Of a DNA stretch of 64,000 nt, positions 26,487 to 35,556 are shown in pieces. Under the pieces are notes generated by a model that ran no database searches, was not told the origin of the DNA, and worked only from the letters and a program-made list of their open reading frames with translations. Both the position numbers and the translations under genes were made by a program. Source of the DNA: Amycolatopsis palatopharyngis (GTDB lineage Bacteria; Actinomycetota; Actinomycetes; Mycobacteriales; Pseudonocardiaceae); contig NZ_PQHZ01000010.1 in NCBI RefSeq assembly GCF_003385185.1, forward strand, positions 1 to 64,000, written 5' to 3'. Position 1 is the first letter of the stretch, and every line of letters begins with the position of its first letter.

Positions 26487-27529
26487 CGTCGTACCCTCTC
26501 CGCCCTGCGCCGGAACGTGTTGTTCACCAGTACCGCGGCCAGCAGCAGCACGCCGAGGAAGAGCATGAACCAGTCGCTGTCCCAGCGGGCGAACACGATG
26601 CCCTGCCGGGCCATCCCGAAGATCAGCGCACCGATCGCGGCGCCGATCGCCGAGCCGAACCCGCCGGTGAGCAGGCAGCCGCCGACCACCGCGGCGACGA
26701 TGAACTGCAACTCCAGCCCGATGCCCTGATTGGCCTGCACACTGGCGAAGCGCAGAACGTTGATCGAGCCGACCAGCCACGCCGCCAGCGCGGTGGTCAT
26801 GAACAGCATGATCTTGGTGCGCACCAGTGGAACGCCGACCGCGCGGGCGCTCAGGGGTGCGCCGCCGACGGCGAAGATCCAGTTGCCGAACCGGGTGCGG
26901 ACCAGGATGAGCGCGGCGAGAGCGGCGAAGCCGATCCACCACAGGATGGATACCTGGAACGAGGTGCCGCCGATGTCCAGTGTGGACGCGAACACGAGTC
27001 CCGCGGACTCGTAGCCGTCGGTGGCGCGCATGCCGGACACCTGAACCGTGCCGGTCACCAAGCGGGTGACACCCAGGTTGAGCCCCTGCAGCGCCAGGAA
27101 GGTGCCGAGCGTGACGATGAAGCTGTGCAGCCCCGTGCGCAACACCAGCCAGCCGTTGAAGGCACCAACGCCCAGTGCGAACACCAGGGAGGCCAGCAGC
27201 GCGAGCCAGACGTTCCAGCCGGCCTGAGTGGCCAGTGTCGCGGTGACCAGCGCGGTGGAGGCGGTCATCACCCCCGCTGAGAGGTCGAACTCTCCGCCGA
27301 TCATCAGCATGGCCACGCCGACGGCCATGATGCCAAGGGTGGAGGAGTCGTCCAGCCAGGTGGCCACCCCGCTCGGGCTGAGAAACTGCTCGGTCACCAC
27401 GGAGAAGAACAGGAACACCACCACCGCGCCGAGCAGTGCGCCGATCTCCGGCCGGACGATGAGCCGCTCGAACAGCCGCGGGGTGGCCACCCGCTCGTCG
27501 ACGGGTGGCGGCGACGTGGTCACCGTCAT
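26483..27529 (-). CDS. Sugar ABC transporter permease (probable inositol uptake)
   Basis: 348-residue CUT2-type permease with eight to ten helices. [44 protein letters not shown] is the family segment, followed by [11 protein letters not shown] and, near the C-terminus, [23 protein letters not shown]. It forms the membrane channel with the ATPase downstream and the binding protein upstream. The start ATG 27529 overlaps the binding-protein stop (ATGA). Confidence 0.92.
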   Translation of the reverse strand: MTVTTSPPPVDERVATPRLFERLIVRPEIGALLGAVVVFLFFSVVTEQFLSPSGVATWLDDSSTLGIMAVGVAMLMIGGEFDLSAGVMTASTALVTATLATQAGWNVWLALLASLVFALGVGAFNGWLVLRTGLHSFIVTLGTFLALQGLNLGVTRLVTGTVQVSGMRATDGYESAGLVFASTLDIGGTSFQVSILWWIGFAALAALILVRTRFGNWIFAVGGAPLSARAVGVPLVRTKIMLFMTTALAAWLVGSINVLRFASVQANQGIGLELQFIVAAVVGGCLLTGGFGSAIGAAIGALIFGMARQGIVFARWDSDWFMLFLGVLLLAAVLVNNTFRRRAERVRR

Positions 27530-28551
27530 CGGGTGCCTCGCTCCACGAACTGCCCGATCCGGTCGACGTCGTCCTTCTCGACCAGGTCGGGCCCGGTCAG
27601 CACGGGCTTGCCGCCGCCGACGATGTTGGCGTTGTCCCGGTGCAGCTTCAGGAAGGACACCGGCAGATATCCCTGCAGGTACTGCTGCTGGTCGACCGCG
27701 AACAGCACGTCGCCCGACTTGATCGCGGCCACCACGTCGGAGTTCAGGTCGAACGTCGCCACCTGCGCCTCTGATCCCGCCGCCTGGATCGCCGTCACCG
27801 CGCGCGCGGCCACCTGGGAGTTCAGCGCCAGTACCGCGTCGATCGCGGAGTCGGTCTGCACGGCACCCCTGATGCGGGATTCCACGTCGGCCGGGTTGTT
27901 GATGTCGACCTGCAGGGTCTGCACGTCCCCGCCGAAGCCCTGCCGCGCACCGTCGCAGCGCTGATTCTGGCCGATGTTGCCTGCCTCGTGGATCACGCAC
28001 AGGAGCTTTGTCTTGCCCAGCTCCTTGAACTTGGCGCCCGCGTTCTCGCCCGCGATGGTCTCGTTCTGCCCGACATGGGTGAGCGCGCCGAACTCGGCGC
28101 TCTGTTCGTCACCGGAGTTGATGGTGATCACCGGGATCCCGGCGTCCACCGCGTTCTGGATCGAGGTGCGCAGTGCGGTGGGGTTGGCCATCGACACCAC
28201 CAGCCCGCCGACCCCCTGCGCGACGGCGTTGTCGATCAGCTTGGCCTGGTTGCCCGGGTCGCCGTCGGAGTTGTACTCGACCTGCACGCCGAGATCGCGC
28301 CCTGCCGCCTCGGCACCGTTCTTCACCACGTTCCAGAACGCGTCACCGGCGGTGCCGTGCGAGATCACCGCGACGCGCAGCGCGCCCTCGGCCTGCTGGT
28401 TCTGCTCCACATCGCCGCCGCTCTGTTCCCCGCCCGGTCCGCTGCACGCGGCGAGCAGCAACCCGGCCGCGGCGATGGTCAGCACTCGGGTCAGCCGGGG
28501 GAAACGGATCGACCTGGTTGATCTGGACAGGTCAGATTTCGTTGACGCCAT
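27526..28551 (-). CDS. Periplasmic-type sugar-binding lipoprotein (probable inositol binding)
   Basis: 341 residues. Lipobox LLAAC (Cys near residue 36) for membrane anchoring, then a type I binding-protein fold: [92 protein letters not shown]. This fold binds ribose, xylose or inositol. It lies inside the inositol operon, so myo-inositol is the likely ligand. ATG 28551 has AGGAG 5 bases upstream. Its first 20 bases overlap the iolE end. Confidence 0.9.
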   Translation of the reverse strand: MASTKSDLSRSTRSIRFPRLTRVLTIAAAGLLLAACSGPGGEQSGGDVEQNQQAEGALRVAVISHGTAGDAFWNVVKNGAEAAGRDLGVQVEYNSDGDPGNQAKLIDNAVAQGVGGLVVSMANPTALRTSIQNAVDAGIPVITINSGDEQSAEFGALTHVGQNETIAGENAGAKFKELGKTKLLCVIHEAGNIGQNQRCDGARQGFGGDVQTLQVDINNPADVESRIRGAVQTDSAIDAVLALNSQVAARAVTAIQAAGSEAQVATFDLNSDVVAAIKSGDVLFAVDQQQYLQGYLPVSFLKLHRDNANIVGGGKPVLTGPDLVEKDDVDRIGQFVERGTR

Positions 28552-29470
28552 TGTCACTCCTGTTCGACGGGAACCGTGTGAGACGATCGACTATTCGGGC
28601 CAGTTGCGCCAGGCTTCGCGCGGTGTCGTCGCTTGGCCGGTCGAGTGAGCCGCCCTCGGCGAGTGCCGTGTCCTGCTCCAGCACGTACCACCCGTCGTAG
28701 CCGGCTTCGTGCACGAACCTGACCATGGCCTCGATGTCGACGTCTCCGTCACCGAGCGGGACGTAGAGGCCCTCCGCCACCGCGGCCTGGTAGCCGATCT
28801 CACCCGCCCGTACCCGGGCCGCGAGATCGGCTCGCACATCCTTCAGGTGCAGATGGCCCACTCGGCCGGGATGGCGTTTGGCGAGGTCCACCGGGTCGGT
28901 GCCACCGAGCATCAGGTGCCCGGTGTCCAGGCACAGCGGCAGGTGGGAGTCGGCCAGGAAACGTTCCACCTCCACGGCGGTCTCGACGTGCGTGCCGACG
29001 TGCGGGTGCAACACCGTGCGCAGGCCATGACGTGCGGCGGTGTCCGCCACCTGGTGTGCGGTGTCGACGAGGGTGTGCCACTGCCGCTCGGTGAGTGCGG
29101 GCCGCTCGTCGTAGCCGGTGAGCCCCGTGGCGGCGGCGAGTACGAGCACGTCGGCTCCGCACGCGGCGAACAGCGCGGCGGAGTCGGCGGCCTCACGTAA
29201 TGCGGCGCCGGGCCGTTCGTGCAGTGGTACGGCGAGGAAGCCGCCGACCAAGCTCAGCCGGTAGGTCTCGAGCAGGTCGCGTAGCGCGGCGGGGTCGCGG
29301 GGCAGGTAGCCGGGCGGCCCGAGTTCGGTTGCCCGCAGGCCCAGCTCGGACATCTGTCCGAGCACGGTCTGCGCATCGAGCACATGGCCCCAACCCGGAA
29401 CTTCGCATACACCCCAGGAGATCGGGGCGCCGGCGATGCGGATGCCGGACGGCTTCAACAGCACTGTCAT
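28532..29470 (-). CDS. iolE: Inosose dehydratase-like TIM-barrel protein
   Basis: 312 residues of the xylose-isomerase-like TIM-barrel family. The opening GIRIAGAPISWGVCEVPGWG matches IolE, which dehydrates 2-keto-myo-inositol to the trihydroxycyclohexanedione used by IolD. Metal-site residues appear along the barrel: LHPHVGTH, LCLDTGHLMLGG, GHLHLKD, WYVLEQDTA. IolH or IolI is the alternative, but the start sequence and gene set favour IolE. It is the first gene of the operon, 26 bases from the operator at 29497-29527. Confidence 0.87.
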   Translation of the reverse strand: MTVLLKPSGIRIAGAPISWGVCEVPGWGHVLDAQTVLGQMSELGLRATELGPPGYLPRDPAALRDLLETYRLSLVGGFLAVPLHERPGAALREAADSAALFAACGADVLVLAAATGLTGYDERPALTERQWHTLVDTAHQVADTAARHGLRTVLHPHVGTHVETAVEVERFLADSHLPLCLDTGHLMLGGTDPVDLAKRHPGRVGHLHLKDVRADLAARVRAGEIGYQAAVAEGLYVPLGDGDVDIEAMVRFVHEAGYDGWYVLEQDTALAEGGSLDRPSDDTARSLAQLARIVDRLTRFPSNRSDNGVNEI

Positions 29471-29496
29471 CGGTGACCTCTCCCGCGCTCCGGGCG

Positions 29497-29527
29497 TTGG
29501 AGCGCTCTATTGATTAGAGCGCTCCAA
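29497..29527. promoter_or_regulatory. Double operator of the inositol locus (LacI-family site)
   Basis: Perfect 12-base inverted repeat TTGGAGCGCTCT (29497-29508) / AGAGCGCTCCAA (29516-29527) around ATTGATT. Each arm also contains the self-complementary GAGCGCTC, typical of LacI-family sites, so two dimers or a tetramer could bind. It lies between the divergent iolE and lacI-type genes and can control both. Confidence 0.85.
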
Positions 29528-29581
29528 GGATGTAGCCTGCGTCACAGCAGTGTCAAGGGAGGACTTTTCCGGCGGGGAGGC

Positions 29582-30604
29582 ATGGTGGTCCGACCGACCA
29601 TGGAGGACGTGGCCGCGCGGGCCGGTGTGTCACGTGCACTGGTGTCGCTGGTCATGCGTGGCTCACCCAAAGTGAGTGACCAACGCAGGGCGGCGGTACT
29701 GAAGGCGGCGGAGGAGTTGGGCTACTCCCCGCACGTGCTGGCCAGTTCGCTGGCCAGCCGGACCTCCACTGTGCTCGGAGTGATGGTGTCGGACCTGCGC
29801 AACGCGTTCTTCGCCGAGGTGGTGGAGGGGCTCGACGCGGCGGCCAGCGCGGCGGGCTTCCATCTGGTGCTCAACACCGGAGGCAGGCGGCCGAGCCGGG
29901 AACGCTCCGCGCTGCGTAGCCTGCTCTCCTTCCGTCCCGCCGGCGTCGTACTGCTTTCGCCGGTGCTGCCCGCCGCGGCCATCGAGGAGGCCGCGGGGCA
30001 ATGTCCCGTGGTGCTCGTATCCCGGACCTCAAGACTGGCCACAGTAGACACCGTCAACGACGATGGCGAGGCGGGCGCGGCACTGGCGATCGATCATCTC
30101 GTCGCACTTGGTCACCGGCGCATCGCGCATTTCGATGGTGACGGCGCCGCGACGGCCGCGGCCCGCCGCAAGGGCTACCGCTCGGCGATGGCTCGCCATG
30201 GGCTGGAACCGCTGGTCATTCGCAGCGAACACACCGATACGGCGGGGGAGAAGGCGGTGCGGGAACTGCTCTCCTCCGATGTGCCCCTGCCCACCGCGGT
30301 GTTCGCGGGCAACGACTTCAACGCCGTCGGCGCGATCTCCGCGTTCGAGGAGGCCGGATTGCGTGTGCCGGAGGACGTTTCGGTCGTCGGGTATGACAAC
30401 ACCTCGCTCGCCGCGCTCAAACACATCTCCCTCACCACTGTGGATCAGCCCCGTACGGAGATGGGACGGCTGGCGGTCGAGGCACTACTGGAACGCGTTC
30501 GCGGCGCCCGCGCCGATCCGGTGCGCCACCTGCTGCACCCCTCACTGGTGGTCAGGGCGACCACCGAATCCCCGCAATCCGTGACCGGAGGAGAACAAGG
30601 ATGA
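29582..30604 (+). CDS. LacI-family repressor of the inositol locus
   Basis: 340 residues. N-terminal LacI HTH (PTMEDVAARAGVSRALVSLVMRGSPKVSDQRRAAVLKAAEELGYSP) with hinge helix (LASSLASRTS), then a type I periplasmic-binding fold (VLGVMVSDLRNAFFAEVVEGL to SLTTVDQPRTEMGRLAVE). Effector binding, probably inositol or a breakdown product, should release it from the operator 55 bases upstream. ATG 29582 sits just behind GGGGAGG. Its stop overlaps the iolG start (ATGA), so repressor and dehydrogenase are made from one message. Confidence 0.92.
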   Translation: MVVRPTMEDVAARAGVSRALVSLVMRGSPKVSDQRRAAVLKAAEELGYSPHVLASSLASRTSTVLGVMVSDLRNAFFAEVVEGLDAAASAAGFHLVLNTGGRRPSRERSALRSLLSFRPAGVVLLSPVLPAAAIEEAAGQCPVVLVSRTSRLATVDTVNDDGEAGAALAIDHLVALGHRRIAHFDGDGAATAAARRKGYRSAMARHGLEPLVIRSEHTDTAGEKAVRELLSSDVPLPTAVFAGNDFNAVGAISAFEEAGLRVPEDVSVVGYDNTSLAALKHISLTTVDQPRTEMGRLAVEALLERVRGARADPVRHLLHPSLVVRATTESPQSVTGGEQG

Positions 30605-31608
30605 GACTGGGACTCGTCGGTGCGGGCCGGATCGGTGCCATGCACGCGGAGATCCTGCGCGGGCTGGACGGGGTGGACGAACTCGTCATCACCGACGCCG
30701 ACCCGCAGCGTGCCGCGGAGGTCGCGGGCAAACTCGGTGCGGCACAGGTCGATTCGGTCGCCACGCTACTGGCCTCCGGCCTCGACGGACTGGTCATCGC
30801 CGCCGCCACCGACGCGCATCCCGAGCTGATCGTCAAGGCGGTCGAGGCAGGGATCCCTGCCTTCTGCGAGAAACCGGTCGCCTCTGACATCGGGGAGACG
30901 GTTCGCGTGCTGCGCCGCGTGGCCGACGCCGATGTACCGGTGCACATCGGCTTCCAGCGCCGCTTCGATCCCGGCTACGCGAGCGCGCGTGCTGCCGTGG
31001 TTTCGGGGGAGCTGGGCTGGGTGCACACCCTGCGGGCCACCACATTGGACCCCGCCCCGCCGCCCGCCGCGTACATCCCCACTTCCGGCGGTCTGTTCCG
31101 CGACTGCAGTGTCCACGACTTCGACATCATCAGGTGGGTGAGCGGACAGGAGGTGTCCGAGGTTTACGCGGTGGGTGTCAACCGCGGCGACGACTTCATC
31201 CGTGCGGCCGGCGATGTGGACACTCTCGGCGCGGTGCTGACCCTTGCCGACGACACGATCGCGCTGGTTTCGGCCACCCGCTACAACGCGGCGGGCTACG
31301 ACGTGCGGCTGGAGGTGATGGGCTCACGGCAGAGCCTCGCGGTAGGGCTGGACGAGCGGATGCCGCTGCGCTCGGCGGAGGCGGGAACGGCCTGGCCTGC
31401 CGGGCCCGCGTACGCGACGTTCATCGAGCGTTTTCAGCCCGCGTACGTCGCGGAACTGCGGGCGTTCGTGGCTTCGGTGCACGGTATGCCCACGCAGGCG
31501 TGCACCGTGGCCGACGCACTGGCGGCGAGCTATGTCGCCGAGGCCTGTGAACTGTCTCGCCGGGAGCATCGTCCGGTGCGCCTGGCCGAGGTACGCCAGG
31601 AGCCCTGA
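30601..31608 (+). CDS. iolG: Myo-inositol 2-dehydrogenase
   Basis: 335-residue Gfo/Idh/MocA oxidoreductase. N-terminal NAD-binding GLVGAGRIGAMHAE, then FCEKPVASDI with the conserved EKP lysine, FQRRFDPGY, and the substrate loop DCSVHDFDIIRWVSG with the catalytic Asp/His pair. It oxidises myo-inositol to 2-keto-myo-inositol with NAD+, the first step of the pathway completed by the divergent operon. It is translationally coupled to the LacI gene. Confidence 0.93.
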   Translation: MRLGLVGAGRIGAMHAEILRGLDGVDELVITDADPQRAAEVAGKLGAAQVDSVATLLASGLDGLVIAAATDAHPELIVKAVEAGIPAFCEKPVASDIGETVRVLRRVADADVPVHIGFQRRFDPGYASARAAVVSGELGWVHTLRATTLDPAPPPAAYIPTSGGLFRDCSVHDFDIIRWVSGQEVSEVYAVGVNRGDDFIRAAGDVDTLGAVLTLADDTIALVSATRYNAAGYDVRLEVMGSRQSLAVGLDERMPLRSAEAGTAWPAGPAYATFIERFQPAYVAELRAFVASVHGMPTQACTVADALAASYVAEACELSRREHRPVRLAEVRQEP

Positions 31609-31632
31609 GCGCGCCGGAGCCAGACCACCGGT

Positions 31633-32202
31633 TCAGCCCGGCAGGACGAGGTCGACGAACGACTCCATGGCCTCGTCCACTGCCCGCACCTCGCCGGTGA
31701 GCAGGACGTCGTGGAGCAATCCACGCGCCACGGCAAGGCCGAGCCTGGCGTGTACCCGGGCAGTCGCCGGGGCGTGGCCTGCGCGCCGGAGCAACTGGGA
31801 CAACGCGTCGAGCCACGGTTCGACCAGCGCGGCCCGCAGCGCGCGGGCGTGCGGCTGTGCCTGCATCGCGTGGGCGGACAGTTCGAAGAACAACGGGCCG
31901 TAGCGCAGTGCGGGTCCGACGACGAGGGACCAGAAGCGCAGGACGGCTTCCCGCGGTTCGGCGTCCGCCGTGTCGGCCAGTTCCGCGAGGGTGGCTCGTT
32001 GCTGCCGCTCGACGGTGCCGACCACCTCGGCCAGCAGTCCCTCACGGGAACCGAAGTGGTAGATGAGCATGCGATGGCTGGTCCCGATCTCCGCCGCAAG
32101 CCCGCGCAGGCTCTGGTCGGTCACGCCCCGGTCGGCGAAATGTTCGAGGGCCGCGTGCAGCAGCGTGTCCCTGCCGCTCATCTTGCCCGCCTCATCCGCC
32201 AT
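31633..32202 (-). CDS. TetR-family transcriptional regulator
   Basis: 189 residues. N-terminal HTH (RDTLLHAALEHFADRGVTDQSLRGLAAEIGTSHRMLIYHFGSREGLLAEV) and an all-alpha ligand domain. The start is ATG 32202, whose T is the first base of the palindrome at 32202-32217; a second possible start is ATG 32181. It faces a START-domain gene across 23 bases, so it probably represses that gene and itself. The ligand is unknown. Confidence 0.88.
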   Translation of the reverse strand: MADEAGKMSGRDTLLHAALEHFADRGVTDQSLRGLAAEIGTSHRMLIYHFGSREGLLAEVVGTVERQQRATLAELADTADAEPREAVLRFWSLVVGPALRYGPLFFELSAHAMQAQPHARALRAALVEPWLDALSQLLRRAGHAPATARVHARLGLAVARGLLHDVLLTGEVRAVDEAMESFVDLVLPG

Positions 32203-32217
32203 GTACCATATGGTACA
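32202..32217. promoter_or_regulatory. Probable TetR operator
   Basis: TGTACCATATGGTACA, a 16-bp perfect palindrome between the divergent TetR and START-domain genes. It touches the TetR start codon and ends 8 bases before the other start, so binding would block both. Confidence 0.75.
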
Positions 32218-32225
32218 GATCGGAG

Positions 32226-32665
32226 ATGGAGGTAGACGCCCAGCTCGCGGCGCTGTGGGCGGCGTTGTCGGATCCGCGCGCGTGGCCGGAATGGACGGAC
32301 TCGATCGACTCCGTCGAGATGCTCGACCCCCGGCTGGGCCCGGGTCGCCGGGTGCGGATCGCCCAGCCGAGGATGCGGCCCCTGGTCTGGACCGTGTCCG
32401 AGTTCCTCCCTGGGCAGGCCTTCTCCTGGACCGCGTCGGCGGGCGGGGTCACCACGACCGCAACCCACGTCATCGATGAACTCGACGCAGGACGCCGTAG
32501 CCGCCTCGTACTCGGGCTGACGCAACGCGGTGCGCTGGCACCGGTGGTCGGGCTTTGCTCGGGCGGCGGATGCGTCGCTACGTCCAGCTTGAGGCCTTGG
32601 GTCTGAAAGCCGCCGCCGAGAAGCAGGTCACGCCACGGCCACCGAGCCGGGACGTAGGTCCTTGA
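32226..32665 (+). pseudogene. SRPBCC/START-domain (polyketide cyclase-like) gene with a frameshift near the 3' end
   Basis: From ATG 32226 the frame codes a lipid-binding START/Bet v1-like domain (LWAALSDPRAWPEWTDSIDSVEMLDPRLGPGRRVRIAQP, FLPGQAFSWTAS, VIDELDAGRRSRLVLGL). At about 32552 the family sequence leaves frame. The annotated frame ends after 126 residues in nonsense, whereas the next frame continues with LLGRRMRRYVQLEALGLKAAAE to a stop at 32665, which is the expected last helix. One missing base explains this. It could be a real inactivation or a sequencing error. It faces the TetR gene. The 172 bases after it hold no gene I can support. Confidence 0.75.
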
Positions 32666-32837
32666 CCAGAACGCGGTGGCCAAGGGCAGGTGGTCGCCGC
32701 CGTCAGGTTGTGCGAGCGCGCCGTGCGATGTGGCCGTCCAACACCAGGTGAACACCTGCCGAACAGCCCGCTGATCGACGGCCCCCGCCGACCGGACTCG
32801 AACAAGATGGACCTCTGTCTCTTCCTGTGTCCCCGGC

Positions 32838-34397
32838 ATGACGGAGGTCTGCTTGTCCGACTTCCCGTGGCAGATCGTCCTGGCGGTTCTGGCACTTGTC
32901 GTGCCGATCTTCGCGTTCCTGTGGGAGTTCGTCCTCGTCGGCCGCAAACGGCTCGGCTACCGCGTGCAGATGGACACCACCGCCCGGCAGGAGGTGGCGT
33001 CCGAGAACGCGGGTGCCTTGCGGCGGCTGGAGCGCGAGGGCGGGGCGCCACTGGTTGACCCGTCGTTCGTCCTGCTGCGCATCGAGAACACCGGCACGAC
33101 CAACGTCGATACGACCGACTACGCCGTCCTCGACGACGTCAAGGGTGGAATCAAGATCAATTTTCCCGGGCGCAGGGTGGCCGGGATGGTGGTGACCGAA
33201 CTCAGTGACGAGTTCCTGCGGGAGAACTTCGGCCCCGAATCCGGGCTCGGTGTGCGTAACGTCGAGAAGTCGAACCGCATGGTGGGCGTCATCGAGCTGC
33301 CCAGAGTCCCGTTGAATGCCGGCCAGCACTACAAGGTTCTGACGGTTCTGGAACGGGCGGGCCACGAAGGGAAGACCTTCGCCGAACCCGAGGTGATCGC
33401 CGGGATCAAGGGCGGCGTGCACAACGGTGCGATTCGGGAGACCAAAAGTCGTACGGGAATCCCGCGCTGGGTCACCGTGTTGATCTACTTCCTGGTCTCC
33501 GTCGCGCTCGCCGAACCGTTCGTCATCGGACTGACCACGGCGGATCCAGCTCCGCTCGATTGCGCTACCGGCGAGCTCACGATTACCGGTTCGACCGCGT
33601 TCGCGCCCGTCCTGCGCGAGGCCACGGACGCGTATGCGCGGACGTGCCCCGGCGCGGAGTTCGTCCTCGAGATGGCGGGCAGTTCCGCGGGCCTGGAAAG
33701 GCTCAGTCAGGACAAGGGACCTGACATGCTCGCGTTCTCCGACGGTGCCAAGGGAAATCGCGCACCGCAACTGCTGCCGCGACCGATCGCGTTCCTGCTG
33801 TTCGCGCTCGTCACGAACCCCGATACCGGGGTCCAGGACCTCACGCGGACGCAGGTGCGGGACGTTTTCGCCGGCCGGGTGTCGAACTGGAAGGAACTGG
33901 GCGGAAACGACCTCCCTGTCCGGATCGTGGACCGGGAGTCCGCATCGGGGACCCGGACGACTCTGGAGCGGCGGGTGCTCGGTGCGGTCGAGCCGGGGGA
34001 GAACTCCAATGACTGCATCGAACCCAAGGCGCCGGAGCTGGCAGGAGAAGTAGTCCGCTGTCGCCGGGCCGGTACCGCGAGCATGCTGGAGACCGTGGCG
34101 ACGACGCCCGGTGCCATCGGCTACAGCGAACTGGGTGCGGCCGCGCGGCGCGAGGAGGTGCGCACGGTCCGGATCGACGGGCACGCGGCCACCCTCGAGG
34201 GCGCCGATCACGGCGCTTACCCGTTCTGGCAGACCGAGTACGCCTACACCCACGGCGAGCCGAAGGCCGACTCACTCGCCGCCAGCTTTCTGCGATACCT
34301 GACCAACCAGGTCGGCGCGGACATCCTCCGCTCCTATGGAGACCGGCCGTGTGCGGAGCTGGAGAACCCGGTGTTGTGCCGGCCGGAATCCGAGTGA
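32838..34397 (+). CDS. Membrane protein with PstS-like phosphate-binding domain
   Basis: 519 residues. Helix 1 (about 10-32) is followed by positive residues, so the next part (about 35-205, beta-rich, with VDPSFVLLRIENTGTTNVDTTDY) should be cytoplasmic. Helix 2 (about 208-228, WVTVLIYFLVSVALAEPFVIGL) leads to an outer domain of about 290 residues resembling PstS: ELTITGSTAFAPVLREATDAYARTCPGAEF, EMAGSSAGLERL, LVTNPDTGVQDLTRTQVRDVFAGRVSNWKELGGNDLPVRIVDRESASGTRTTLERRVL. No pst permease or phosphate regulator is adjacent. A sensor role is more likely than transport, which is inference. Confidence 0.75.
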   Translation: MTEVCLSDFPWQIVLAVLALVVPIFAFLWEFVLVGRKRLGYRVQMDTTARQEVASENAGALRRLEREGGAPLVDPSFVLLRIENTGTTNVDTTDYAVLDDVKGGIKINFPGRRVAGMVVTELSDEFLRENFGPESGLGVRNVEKSNRMVGVIELPRVPLNAGQHYKVLTVLERAGHEGKTFAEPEVIAGIKGGVHNGAIRETKSRTGIPRWVTVLIYFLVSVALAEPFVIGLTTADPAPLDCATGELTITGSTAFAPVLREATDAYARTCPGAEFVLEMAGSSAGLERLSQDKGPDMLAFSDGAKGNRAPQLLPRPIAFLLFALVTNPDTGVQDLTRTQVRDVFAGRVSNWKELGGNDLPVRIVDRESASGTRTTLERRVLGAVEPGENSNDCIEPKAPELAGEVVRCRRAGTASMLETVATTPGAIGYSELGAAARREEVRTVRIDGHAATLEGADHGAYPFWQTEYAYTHGEPKADSLAASFLRYLTNQVGADILRSYGDRPCAELENPVLCRPESE

Positions 34398-34411
34398 CCG
34401 AAGACGGCCCG

Positions 34412-35410
34412 TCAGCCTGCCGCGAAGACATAGGTGAAGGCGCCGGCATACAGGGCGAGCCAGGTCAGTACCCACGGCGCGGAGAAGCGACTGAAGAACC
34501 GCACGTTGATCAGGGCGAGTGCACCGCCGATCAGTGCGCAGACCATGGCGACGACCGCGGGTGCCTGCAGGCGCCAGTCGACGAACACCAGTCCGATCGA
34601 GATCGGGATGGAGGACTGGAAGACCATGGCGCCGGTGATGTTGCCCAGTGCGAGGGAGTCCTTGCCCCGGCGGACCCACAGCACGCTGTTGAGTTTCTCC
34701 GGCAGTTCACTCGCCAGCGGCGCGAGTGCTAGCGCCAGCACCAGGGGCGCGATGCCGAGCGTCTTCGAGATGTGTTCGATCTCGGTGACGAACAGGTGGG
34801 CGCCCCCGATGATCAGTGCGAGGCTGACCACGATCTGCAGGATGATCTGGATGTTCCTCGGCGGGTTTTGTTTGGACGGATCGAAGAACAGGTCGGTCAG
34901 TTCGTCCTCCTGACCTGCTTCACCACCGTGTTTCACCGTCCGCCACACATACACGCCGTAGCCGGCCACGAAAGCGATGGCGACCACGATGTTCACGGCC
35001 TTGTTCCCGATCAGGCCGAGCACCAGCGCGGTGGTGAGCAGTACCAGGAAAACGGACAGATCGCGCACTGTGGACTGCCGATGCAGTTTCAGCCGGTCAC
35101 CCTGTTCGCGCCGGTTCTTCGCGAGCAGCGCGGTGCCACCCACCATGACCATGCCGAGGGTGCCCAGCAGGAACGGCGCGCCGACGATCGCGCCGATGGC
35201 GATCTGCCCGGTTTCCTCGCCCGAAATGATCGCAATGACCGGAATGGTCGATTCGGGTAGGGCGGTTGCGACGGCCGCCAGTACGCTGCCGACCGCGCCA
35301 TGGCCGAGTCCGAGCCGGATCCCGGCCCACTCCACGGCGTTGGTGAACGCGAAGGCACCCGCGAGGATCATGACGAAGCTCAGCAGGAGCAGGAGAACGG
35401 TCGTCATCAT
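34412..35410 (-). CDS. Ca2+(Na+)/H+ antiporter of the CaCA family
   Basis: 332 residues with about ten helices in two repeats. The alpha-repeat motifs are intact: SVLAAVATALPESTIPVIAIISG in the first half and LVLALALAPLASELPEKLNSVLWVRRG in the second, with the acidic residues that bind cations. The central loop is acidic and charged (GGEAGQEDELTDLFFDPSKQNPPRN). This matches YrbG-like sodium:calcium exchangers. ATG 35410 or 35407 are both possible. It converges on the PstS-like gene with 14 bases between the ends. Confidence 0.88.
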   Translation of the reverse strand: MMTTVLLLLLSFVMILAGAFAFTNAVEWAGIRLGLGHGAVGSVLAAVATALPESTIPVIAIISGEETGQIAIGAIVGAPFLLGTLGMVMVGGTALLAKNRREQGDRLKLHRQSTVRDLSVFLVLLTTALVLGLIGNKAVNIVVAIAFVAGYGVYVWRTVKHGGEAGQEDELTDLFFDPSKQNPPRNIQIILQIVVSLALIIGGAHLFVTEIEHISKTLGIAPLVLALALAPLASELPEKLNSVLWVRRGKDSLALGNITGAMVFQSSIPISIGLVFVDWRLQAPAVVAMVCALIGGALALINVRFFSRFSAPWVLTWLALYAGAFTYVFAAG

Positions 35411-35471
35411 GAGTGCGTGCTACCCACTGAGCGACTTCCCACACCTGCGACAACCACCCCACCCCCTTCGT

Positions 35472-35493
35472 CGCACTTTCCCGGGAAAGCGCG
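35472..35493. repeat. TTTCCCGGGAAA palindrome, copy 2
   Basis: CGCACTTTCCC / GGGAAAGCGCG, one mismatch in the outer arm. First member of a tandem pair in the 384-bp gap 35411-35794. Confidence 0.75.
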
Positions 35494-35501
35494 CCCAGTC
35501 A

Positions 35502-35525
35502 TCGCACTTTCCCGGGAAAGTGCGA
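35502..35525. repeat. TTTCCCGGGAAA palindrome, copy 3 (24-bp perfect)
   Basis: Perfect 24-bp palindrome carrying the core GCACTTTCCCGGGAAAGTGC, 8 bases after copy 2, so the two form a closely spaced pair. Confidence 0.8.
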
Positions 35526-35556
35526 AGGGGTGGCCGTGGTGGTGAGGGGTGTTGCT

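Noticed and set aside
32703..34253. Long open minus-strand frame (516 codons) opposite the PstS-like gene
   Set aside because: The plus strand has clear domains and transmembrane helices; the minus frame has none.
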